A DNA stretch of 45,015 nt from Mucilaginibacter sp. GTDB taxonomy: Bacteria; Bacteroidota; Bacteroidia; Sphingobacteriales; Sphingobacteriaceae. Within the stretch, counting starts at the first letter, position 1; every line of letters begins with the position of its first letter. Location: the NCBI GenBank assembly GCA_028288025.1, contig JAQBOM010000038.1, forward strand, positions 1 through 45,015, in the 5' to 3' direction. The notes under the pieces were generated by a model, which saw only the letters and a program-made list of their open reading frames with translations, searched no databases and was not told the DNA's origin. Shown here piece after piece: positions 17,710-24,785 of the stretch. The position numbers were made by a program, and so were the translations under genes.

Positions 17710-18168
17710 TTAATTATCCTTACCCTCAGCCACCTGCTTTATCACCAAATTTCTTTTTTCAAGCAATTTGCGCATGTATGGTTTCAAAACCAAAAGGTTT
17801 ACTATCATCCCTAAAAATCCCGCCGGTGATTCGAACATAAAAATATCCTTCATCAGGGTTTGATCATTTACCGGGTAAAAATAGTGTTCATGCCTGAAAT
17901 TTTTGAAGGCACCCTTAACCATCACATCGGTAAAGTAATTAGGGTATTCCATCTCGGTGACCTTTGAGGTTAAAGATTGCCAGATGCCGAAGTGCTTTGC
18001 CCGCCAGGTAACAGATTCGCCCAGCCCGATCAAGCCGCTGGTGCGACCGGCAATGGCGGTTTCGCCGGTTTGTTTTGTAGATGCCACATGCACATCAATA
18101 CTCCGCGCCAGATCAAAACATTTTTCAATGGGTGCATTGATGTGGGTAGCGAGTTCGATTATGGGCAT
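17710..18168 (-). CDS. SRPBCC (START-like) family protein
   Basis: Small helix-grip protein of 152 residues, likely a cytoplasmic lipid or hydrophobic-ligand binding protein. The N-terminal strand IELATHINAPIEKCFDLARSID (about 3-24) and the LGESVTWRAKHFG and FRHEHYFYPV segments fit the polyketide-cyclase/dehydrase-like SRPBCC group. It stands alone between two repeat-filled gaps. Ligand and role unknown. Confidence 0.82.
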   Translation of the reverse strand: MPIIELATHINAPIEKCFDLARSIDVHVASTKQTGETAIAGRTSGLIGLGESVTWRAKHFGIWQSLTSKVTEMEYPNYFTDVMVKGAFKNFRHEHYFYPVNDQTLMKDIFMFESPAGFLGMIVNLLVLKPYMRKLLEKRNLVIKQVAEGKDN

Positions 18169-18186
18169 GGTATTTATAAATAATAA

Positions 18187-18306
18187 ACTTTGTCATTCTG
18201 AGCATAGCGAAGAATCTATTATGCGAAATGTAAGTCTGCGAATAGATCCTTCGTTCCTCAGGATGACAAAGTGAATAAAGTTATTGCTTCGTGACTCGCA
18301 ATAACA
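18187..18306. repeat. Intergenic palindrome, family B (copy 2) with a family A-like remnant
   Basis: Arms 18187-18220 and 18241-18272 are imperfect (TCATTCTGAGCATAGCGAAG against CTTCGTTCCTCAGGATGA). Directly after it, 18279-18304 reads GTTATTGC-loop-GCAATAAC, which resembles a decayed family A right arm. Two families appear to be merged in one gap. Confidence 0.85.
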
Positions 18307-18311
18307 TGTTT

Positions 18312-19748
18312 TTAAAATTCCGCGTTCTTCGGGAACCTTGGGAAAGGGATCACATCGCGGATGTTGCCCATGCCGGTTACAAATAGTACCAAACGCTCAA
18401 AGCCTAAGCCGAAACCGGCGTGCGGACACGAGCCGAAACGACGGGTATCCAGGTACCACCAAAGTTCATCCTTTGGTATACCCATTTCGTCCATACGTTG
18501 TTCCAGCTTATCCAAACGTTCCTCACGCTGCGATCCGCCTATGATCTCGCCAATACCGGGAAACAGTATATCCATAGCGCGAACGGTTTTGCCATCGTCG
18601 TTCTGGCGCATGTAAAACGCTTTAATTTCCTTTGGATAATCGGTAAGGATCACCGGTTTTTTAAAGTGCTTCTCTACCAGGTAACGCTCATGTTCGCTTT
18701 GCAGGTCGGTTCCCCAGCCCTCAACAGGGTAAACAAATTTTTTCTTTTTGTTCGGGGTCGATTCCTTTAAGATCTCAATAGCCTCGGTATAGGTAAGGCG
18801 TTCAAAATCGTGAGTTAAGCAAAATTCCAGTTTTTCAAGCAGGCTCATTTCCGAGCGCTCGTTCTGGGGTTTCTGTTTTTCCTCTTCGGCCAGGCGCTGG
18901 GTTAAAAACTCAATATCATCGGCGTTTTTATCCAGCGCGTATTTTATCACATATTTCAGCATGTCCTCGGCAAGGTCCATGTTGTCGGTCAGGTTGTTAA
19001 AGGCAACTTCCGGCTCAATCATCCAAAACTCGGCAAGGTGGCGGGTAGTGTTTGAGTTTTCGGCACGGAATGTTGGTCCAAAGGTATATATATCGCTCAG
19101 GGCCATAGCGCCAAGCTCACCCTCCAACTGTCCGGATACGGTTAGGTTAGTCGCAGTACCGAAGAAGTCCTGTTTAAAATCAACCTCGCCTGTATCAGTT
19201 TTAGGTACGTTATTTAAATCGAAGTTGGTTACGTGGAAAGCCTCGCCCGCGCCTTCGGCATCAGATTGTGTAATAACCGGCGTATGCAGGTACACAAAAC
19301 CGCGCTCCTGAAAAAACTGGTGAACGGCAAAGGCCAGCGTATTACGTACACGAAATATCGCCCCAAAAGTATTGGTACGGAAACGCAGGTGGGCGTTCTC
19401 CCGCAAAAATTCCAGACTGTGCTTTTTAGGCTGGATAGGGTATTTTTCAGGGTCGCTATCGCCCAGAATCTCAATATCGGCGGCAATAACCTCAACAGTT
19501 TGGCCCTTACCTTGTGATGCTATTAATTTACCCACCACACTGATGGCCGCGCCAACGGTAATGCGTTTTAGCAGGGCAGGGTCGGTATTTTCAAAATCAA
19601 CAACAATTTGAATGTTATTATTGGTTGAGCCATCGTTTAAAGCAATAAAACGATTTTGACGGAAGGCGCGTACCCATCCTTTAACTGTTACATCAATTTC
19701 GGTTTGCTGACTTTGCAGCAATGCCTTGATCTTTATTCGCTGGCTCAT
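18312..19748 (-). CDS. asnS: Asparaginyl-tRNA synthetase
   Basis: Class IIb aminoacyl-tRNA synthetase that charges tRNA-Asn. The 478 residues comprise an N-terminal OB-fold anticodon-binding domain (about 1-110; VKGWVRAFRQNRFIALNDGS) and the catalytic domain with motif 2 (FRAENSNTTRHLAEFWMIEPE, split by the family insertion) and motif 3 (GFGLGFERLVLFVTG). Absence of a GAD domain and the overall length favour AsnS over AspS. A TATTTTTG box lies 24 bp before the start. Confidence 0.97.
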   Translation of the reverse strand: MSQRIKIKALLQSQQTEIDVTVKGWVRAFRQNRFIALNDGSTNNNIQIVVDFENTDPALLKRITVGAAISVVGKLIASQGKGQTVEVIAADIEILGDSDPEKYPIQPKKHSLEFLRENAHLRFRTNTFGAIFRVRNTLAFAVHQFFQERGFVYLHTPVITQSDAEGAGEAFHVTNFDLNNVPKTDTGEVDFKQDFFGTATNLTVSGQLEGELGAMALSDIYTFGPTFRAENSNTTRHLAEFWMIEPEVAFNNLTDNMDLAEDMLKYVIKYALDKNADDIEFLTQRLAEEEKQKPQNERSEMSLLEKLEFCLTHDFERLTYTEAIEILKESTPNKKKKFVYPVEGWGTDLQSEHERYLVEKHFKKPVILTDYPKEIKAFYMRQNDDGKTVRAMDILFPGIGEIIGGSQREERLDKLEQRMDEMGIPKDELWWYLDTRRFGSCPHAGFGLGFERLVLFVTGMGNIRDVIPFPRFPKNAEF

Positions 19749-19772
19749 ACAAGTATATATTTTTTAGAGCTG

Positions 19773-19780
19773 CAAAAATA
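19773..19780 (-). promoter_or_regulatory. Candidate -7 promoter box for asnS
   Basis: TATTTTTG on the minus strand fits TAnnTTTG. No good -33 element was seen at the expected spacing. Confidence 0.4.
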
Positions 19781-19825
19781 CAATTAATTACGTAATGGTA
19801 TTTTGAATTTTGATGTTAATAGGGA

Positions 19826-20117
19826 GATGTAAACGGGAGGCACAATTATGTGTCTCTACGTTATCCGTTTTTTGTAGAGACGCAATATTTTGCTTCTCCC
19901 GTATGCAAATCGGATATGCAAATTTGACCTGCGTGATTGGAGACGCATGTAATGCGTCTCTACATTGGTATTGTTATCTATTTTCTGTAGAGATGCATAA
20001 TTGCGTCTCCTGCCTGCAAAGCAGATATGCAAATTTGACCTGCGTGGTTGGAGACGCATGTAATGTGTCTCTACATTAAAATTTACTGTAGAGGCACATT
20101 ACATGTGTCTCTTTTTA
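19826..20117. repeat. Tandem palindrome array, family E (GAGACGC units)
   Basis: This array fills most of the 420-bp gap between asnS and the EamA gene, and no gene is seen there. Units beginning TGTAGAG start at 19873, 19986 and 20087 (spacings 113 and 101 bp), with a partial unit before. Each full unit contains the TGCAAAT(C/G)-type spacer motif, the phrase TTTGACCTGCGTG and a hairpin GAGACGCATGTAATGCGTCTC (or a one-base variant). The 50-bp stretches from 19917 and 20029 are nearly identical. The spacing and internal palindromes are not those of a CRISPR. Confidence 0.9.
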
Positions 20118-20156
20118 ATCGTGTATCTCTTTTTAAATAGAGATATGGTAATTTCT

Positions 20157-20164
20157 TAAGTTTG
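20157..20164 (+). promoter_or_regulatory. Candidate -7 promoter box for the EamA gene
   Basis: TAAGTTTG matches TAnnTTTG exactly and lies only 5 bp before the ATG at 20170, which would give a leaderless or nearly leaderless transcript if used. Confidence 0.5.
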
Positions 20165-20169
20165 CACCC

Positions 20170-21027
20170 ATGACATTAAACCCCAAAGTAAGCCTGATCA
20201 TTGGCATTTTGTGTATCTCGTTTTCGCCAATATTTGTGAAGCTTGCGGGGGTATCGCCAATTGGCTGCGCGTTTTACCGGGTCTTTTTTGCCTTGCTTTG
20301 CCTTTTGCCCTATTGTATTGCCAAAAGGAAATTACGGGTTGATAAAAATCAGCTCATGATTGCCATTATCGCGGGTGTTGTTTTCGCATCAGATGTGGCT
20401 GTCTGGAATTTTTCGTTGTTAAAGATCAGCGCCACGGTATCAACGTTGATTGCCAACCTGGCTCCGGTTTGGGTAGGTCTGGTGGGTTTTTTACTGTTCA
20501 GGAAAAAGTCGGGCAGTTTGTTTTGGATAGGCACCGCTGTAGCTATTGTGGGTATGGTTGTATTGGTTGGTTATCAGCATATGTTACACCTGGAGTTTAA
20601 CGCGGGAATCTTACTGGCTACCATGGCCAGTTTATTATATGCAAGCTATATCATGATCACCAAAAATATCATGGCCCGTATAGATGTGTTCACCTTTATG
20701 TTTTACAGTATGTTAAGCGCGAGTATTTTTCTCCTATTGGTTAATGGCGTAATGGGCAACAATATCATTAATTTTTCGCTGAACGTGTGGCTTTGCTTTA
20801 TTGGGATGGGTATAATTTGCCAGCTGGTGGGCTGGCTTACCATTAATTATTCGCTGCGTTATATGGAATCTACAAAGGTGGCTATCATGCTGCTGAGCCA
20901 GACCGTATTTGCCGGCCTATTAGCTGTTTTTTTGCTGGATGAAAGGCTGGGACTTAACGAGATCATCGGTAGTGTAATTGTGCTGGCCGGCATTGCGGTA
21001 ACATTTTTAAAGCCACGTACTATTTAG
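20170..21027 (+). CDS. EamA/DMT family transporter
   Basis: Inner-membrane permease of the drug/metabolite transporter superfamily. The 285 residues form about ten hydrophobic helices arranged as two EamA repeats (about 8-138 and 148-280); the second repeat ends with the usual LLDERLGLNEIIGSVIVLAGI. Typical length. Substrate cannot be assigned. The stop codon abuts a family D palindrome. Confidence 0.93.
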   Translation: MTLNPKVSLIIGILCISFSPIFVKLAGVSPIGCAFYRVFFALLCLLPYCIAKRKLRVDKNQLMIAIIAGVVFASDVAVWNFSLLKISATVSTLIANLAPVWVGLVGFLLFRKKSGSLFWIGTAVAIVGMVVLVGYQHMLHLEFNAGILLATMASLLYASYIMITKNIMARIDVFTFMFYSMLSASIFLLLVNGVMGNNIINFSLNVWLCFIGMGIICQLVGWLTINYSLRYMESTKVAIMLLSQTVFAGLLAVFLLDERLGLNEIIGSVIVLAGIAVTFLKPRTI

Positions 21028-21121
21028 TATCAGGTAGTTAGTATCAGGTATCAAGATTAAGCAATTCTTTTTTTTGTAAGAACTCGCGCTACTTGGTACT
21101 AACTACTTGCTACTTGATACC
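21027..21121. repeat. Intergenic palindrome, family D (copy 3)
   Basis: Left arm from 21027 (GTATCAGGTAGTTAGTATC) and right arm to about 21121 (ACTAACTACTTGCTACTTG) are imperfect inverted copies of the unit also found on both sides of the DUF5683 gene. Confidence 0.9.
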
Positions 21122-21129
21122 CTATACCC

Positions 21130-21137
21130 TACATTTG
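21130..21137 (+). promoter_or_regulatory. Candidate -7 promoter box for dnaG
   Basis: TACATTTG fits TAnnTTTG and lies 10 bp before the dnaG ATG, immediately after the family D palindrome. Confidence 0.5.
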
Positions 21138-21147
21138 CATTTAACGC

Positions 21148-23067
21148 ATGATCCAAAAATCCACCATCGACCGTATTATGGAAGCCACCGACATTGTTGA
21201 GGTGATCGGTGAGTTTGTGCAGTTGAAAAAGCGGGGAGCCAATTATGTAGGGCTCTCGCCCTTTGCCAATGAGCGCACACCGTCGTTTACGGTTTCGCCG
21301 GCGAAGGGTATTTTTAAGGATTTTTCGTCAGGCAAAGGCGGCTCGGTGGTCACTTTTTTGATGGAACTGGAGAAATTCAGTTACCCGGAGGCACTCAAAT
21401 GGCTGGCAAAAAAGTACGGCATCGAGGTAGAGGAAACGGTTGAAGCCGTTGAAAACCGCGAGGAGGAAAATCACCGCGAAAGCTTAATGATCGTTACCGG
21501 TTACGCTGCTAAATTTTTTCACGAGGCTTTGCTGGAAACCGAAGAAGGCAAAAGCATAGGCCTGAGCTATTTCAAAGAGCGCGGTTTTACCAGCGACACC
21601 ATCACTAAATTTGAGCTGGGCTACTCGCCCGACCAATGGGAAGCCTTTACCGGCCGGGCATTACAGGATGGCTACCAGCAGGAATTTTTAGAAGAAAGCG
21701 GCCTTTCTGTAAAGAGGGATAACGGCTCGCTATATGACCGTTACCGTGGCCGGGTGATGTTCCCGATACATAGCTTTACCGGCAGAGTGATTGCCTTCGG
21801 CGGGCGTACGCTGAAGAGCGATAAGAATGTACCCAAGTACGTTAACTCGCCGGAGTCGGAGATCTACCATAAATCCAATGTCCTCTACGGACTTTACTTT
21901 GCCAAAAAGGCAATACGTGAGGAAGATAACTGCTTCCTGGTTGAAGGCTACGCCGATGTGCTGTCGGTACACCAGGCCGGGATTGAGAACGTGGTGGCCT
22001 CATCCGGAACCTCGTTAACCGTCGAACAGATCCGCCTCATCGGGCGCTTTACCAAAAATATCACTATTCTTTACGATGGGGATGCAGCAGGTATCAAAGC
22101 TTCCTTGCGGGGACTGGATATGATACTTGAGGAAGGACTAAACGTTAAGGTAGTGCTCTTTCCCGACGGCCATGACCCGGATTCGTATGTGCGAACCTTT
22201 GGCACCAATGGCTTTAAAAAACATATCGAGGATAATAAGAAGGATTTTATCCTGTATAAAACCGATATCCTGCTCAAAGAGGCCGGAACCGATCCGATAA
22301 AGAAAGCGGATGTGATACGGGAAATTGTGGAAAGCGTCGCCAAAATACCGGATTCGATAAAAGCATCTGTATTTATAAAGGAGTGCAGCTACCTGCTGCA
22401 GATAGATGAACGGGCCCTGCTCTCGGAGCTGAACAAAATGCGGCTGGCAAAGGCGAAGAAGGATTCGCAGCAAATGATATCAAGGCATGTTCCGGTTGAT
22501 GAAACCTTGCTTGAGGAACCGCCTGTACGTGAAGCAAAAGATGACGCGAGCCAGGAGAAAGAGATCATCAGGTTACTTTTGTTATACGGCAACCGGGTGA
22601 TTGATTGGGACGGCATCGCCAATACCTATATCGGCCCGTTTATGATAGCGGAATTGAGTGATGTGGAATTTGAAAACAGCACCTGCAAATCGTTCATCGA
22701 CATCTACCGGAAAGAAGTAGAGAACGGAGTACTGCCCGAAGAGCAGCATTTTATTCATTATCCCGATAAGGAAATAGTAGACCTGACTGTTACGCTGATA
22801 GCTACCAAATATACCTTAAGTGAAAACTGGTACGAAATGCATAAGATACTGGTACCGGATGAGCAGGTGAATATGAAGGCCACTATTTTAGGCGCGATCT
22901 TTCACCTAAAAAAACAAAAGGTGGGCAAAATACTGGAAACACTTCGCTCGGAATTGCAAAAAACGCTGGGCGAGGCCGACCAGGAAATTTTGCTTAACCA
23001 GTATATGCACATGAAACGGGTGGAAAAAACCATATCCGACTACCTGGGGTCAGTAATCCTAAAATAA
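21148..23067 (+). CDS. dnaG: DNA primase DnaG with a zinc-less N-terminal domain
   Basis: Synthesises RNA primers at the replication fork. The 639 residues have the N-terminal zinc-finger-like domain (about 1-100), the catalytic core with TOPRIM (NCFLVEGYADVLSVHQAG and ITILYDGDAAGIKAS, about 260-315), and a C-terminal helicase-interaction domain. The four zinc ligands of E. coli DnaG (Cys40, His43, Cys61, Cys64) are replaced here by Ser37, Ala40, Asp58 and Ser61 in GLSPFANERTPSF and FKDFSSGKGG, while the surrounding residues are conserved. From memory this is common in Bacteroidota. The stop codon overlaps the yraN start by one base. Confidence 0.96.
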   Translation: MIQKSTIDRIMEATDIVEVIGEFVQLKKRGANYVGLSPFANERTPSFTVSPAKGIFKDFSSGKGGSVVTFLMELEKFSYPEALKWLAKKYGIEVEETVEAVENREEENHRESLMIVTGYAAKFFHEALLETEEGKSIGLSYFKERGFTSDTITKFELGYSPDQWEAFTGRALQDGYQQEFLEESGLSVKRDNGSLYDRYRGRVMFPIHSFTGRVIAFGGRTLKSDKNVPKYVNSPESEIYHKSNVLYGLYFAKKAIREEDNCFLVEGYADVLSVHQAGIENVVASSGTSLTVEQIRLIGRFTKNITILYDGDAAGIKASLRGLDMILEEGLNVKVVLFPDGHDPDSYVRTFGTNGFKKHIEDNKKDFILYKTDILLKEAGTDPIKKADVIREIVESVAKIPDSIKASVFIKECSYLLQIDERALLSELNKMRLAKAKKDSQQMISRHVPVDETLLEEPPVREAKDDASQEKEIIRLLLLYGNRVIDWDGIANTYIGPFMIAELSDVEFENSTCKSFIDIYRKEVENGVLPEEQHFIHYPDKEIVDLTVTLIATKYTLSENWYEMHKILVPDEQVNMKATILGAIFHLKKQKVGKILETLRSELQKTLGEADQEILLNQYMHMKRVEKTISDYLGSVILK

Positions 23068-23435
23068 TGGCATTACACCTCGAACTTGGCCGCAGGGGCG
23101 AGAGCCTGGCAAAAGCACACCTGGAAAACGCCGGTTACGAAATACTGGATGAGAACTGGACGCACGGCAGGCTGGAAGTAGACCTGATTGCATATAAAGA
23201 CCGAATAATTATATTTACCGAGGTAAAAACGCGCACCGGTAATTACTTTGGCGAACCGGAAGATTTTGTTGACATACGCAAGCAAAAATTACTGGCCGAA
23301 GCTGCCGATGAATACATTTACCTGATGAACCACCAGGGCGAAGTACGCTTTGATATCATCTCGGTTTTATTTGATAAGCAAACGAATTATACAATAAAAC
23401 ATATTGAAGATGCGTTTTGGCCCTCAGCCACTTAA
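23067..23435 (+). CDS. YraN family (UPF0102) endonuclease-like protein
   Basis: Small protein of 122 residues with the PD-(D/E)XK-like YraN fold. Motifs seen: LGRRGESLAKAHLENAGYEIL (about 6-26), NW.HGRLEVDLIA with the acidic residues (about 30-43), and the FTEVKTR core (about 51-57). The cellular role is unsettled; a Holliday-junction-resolvase-like fold suggests a part in DNA processing. It overlaps dnaG by one base (TAATG), so it is translationally coupled to a replication gene. Confidence 0.92.
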   Translation: MALHLELGRRGESLAKAHLENAGYEILDENWTHGRLEVDLIAYKDRIIIFTEVKTRTGNYFGEPEDFVDIRKQKLLAEAADEYIYLMNHQGEVRFDIISVLFDKQTNYTIKHIEDAFWPSAT

Positions 23436-23439
23436 CACT

Positions 23440-24519
23440 ATGAAGAACAAGCTCCCGTTAATTTTAATTGCTTCGGCGCTGCTGGCGGCAGGCTGTAAAA
23501 ATAAAAGCAGTCAACCCGAGGCGATTACTATAAGCCCTGAATCTGGAACAACATTCAAGTCTGGCGACCCGGTAACTATAAAGGCAAGCCTCCCGTCTGA
23601 TATAAAGGCAGACTCAATTGTTTACCTGCTCGATTCGGTTAAGATTGCTTCGAAAAAGGATACATCGGGGTTAACCCTGAAAACCGATACATTAAAACTG
23701 GGCGCAAGGCTTTTAACCGTTAAGGTTTATGCATCCGGCAAAGCCAATGAAATTTCAACCAACATCGTGTTATTGGCTGCGAAGCCGCCTGAGGAATACA
23801 CCTTCCGGGTGGAAAAAGTTTTTCCGCATGATACCAGCTGCTTTACAGAGGGCCTGGTTTACCAGGATGGCTTTTTATATGAAAGCGGCGGCGGCTATTT
23901 GGACCCGCCCCCGGGTGAAGTTAAAGACGGCCAATCCAGTTTGAGAAAAGTGGATTTGAATACCGGGAAAGTGGTCAAAAAGGTAATGGTCGACCCGAAG
24001 GTATTTGGGGAAGGGACGTCAATTGTCGGCAATAAAATCATCCAGCTTACCTGGAAAGCGAAGATCGGTTACGTTTATGATAAAGACAGTTTTAAGCTGT
24101 TAAATACCTTCACAAATAATGTAGGTATCGAAGGCTGGGGCTTGTGCTTTGACGGGAATAAGTTGTATATGGACGACAGCACCAACCGCATTTACTTCCT
24201 CGACAAAAACACCTTCCGACAGTTGGGCTTCATTGAGGTTTATGACGATAAAAAACAGATAGACTCAGTAAATGAGCTGGAATATATCGACGGTAAATTA
24301 TATGCCAATGTTTGGCAAACCAACAATATATTGGTGATTAACCCTAAAACCGGCGCGGTGCTGCAAAAAATTGATTTAACCAACCTGTATCCCCAGGGGA
24401 AAAGAAACGGCAACGCAGATGTATTAAACGGTATCGCCTACGACGCGCAGGGCAAACGGATATTTGTTACGGGTAAAAAATGGGATAAACTATTCCAGGT
24501 TAAGTTTATGAAGAAATAA
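23440..24519 (+). CDS. Glutaminyl-peptide cyclotransferase, lipoprotein
   Basis: Beta-propeller enzyme of the glutamine cyclotransferase family (plant/bacterial QC type) that converts N-terminal Gln to pyroglutamate. ATG 23440 is chosen because it starts a lipoprotein signal peptide with lipobox LLAAGC (Cys19); 359 residues. An Ig-like segment (about 25-110) precedes the catalytic propeller, recognised by EYTFRVEKVFPHDTSCFTEG, YESGG, and WGLCFDGNKLYMDDST. Predicted to be anchored on the periplasmic side or the outer membrane. It follows yraN by 4 bp. Exported Bacteroidota proteins often begin with Gln after signal cleavage, which would make them substrates; that is inference. Confidence 0.9.
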   Translation: MKNKLPLILIASALLAAGCKNKSSQPEAITISPESGTTFKSGDPVTIKASLPSDIKADSIVYLLDSVKIASKKDTSGLTLKTDTLKLGARLLTVKVYASGKANEISTNIVLLAAKPPEEYTFRVEKVFPHDTSCFTEGLVYQDGFLYESGGGYLDPPPGEVKDGQSSLRKVDLNTGKVVKKVMVDPKVFGEGTSIVGNKIIQLTWKAKIGYVYDKDSFKLLNTFTNNVGIEGWGLCFDGNKLYMDDSTNRIYFLDKNTFRQLGFIEVYDDKKQIDSVNELEYIDGKLYANVWQTNNILVINPKTGAVLQKIDLTNLYPQGKRNGNADVLNGIAYDAQGKRIFVTGKKWDKLFQVKFMKK

Positions 24520-24536
24520 TATCTGCGCCTCCATCA

Positions 24537-24777
24537 TTAACAGCGAGAGGCAAATCAAATTGCCGCATTTTCACCATGCGTTTCCTACGGAACGCTTACC
24601 TGGTTTGATTTCCGGGCTACCGACCAGACGTCCCTATGGAACGAAAAACTGCCATAATCGTCCCATAGGGACGTCTGGTCGGTAGAAAAACATATAAGCC
24701 ATTTCACGTTCCTTCGGAACGTTTGATAGCGAAGCGACAATTTGAATTGCATCCCTAAGAGCGGCAAGCGCAGGGGT
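24537..24777. repeat. Intergenic palindrome, family J (GACCAGACGTCCC arms)
   Basis: Perfect 23-bp arms at 24617-24639 and 24663-24685 (core CCGACCAGACGTCCCTATGG). Further out are small hairpins such as ACGTTCC-TTC-GGAACGT at 24706-24722 and a similar one around 24574-24598, plus weakly matching outer segments containing CAAATCAAATTGCC and CAATTTGAATTGC. It lies between two convergent genes; no gene is seen in this gap. Confidence 0.88.
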
Positions 24778-24785
24778 ATTTATTA

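Noticed and set aside
19826..20117. CRISPR array
   Set aside because: Units are over 100 bp, contain internal hairpins, have no unique spacers of constant length, and no cas genes are present.
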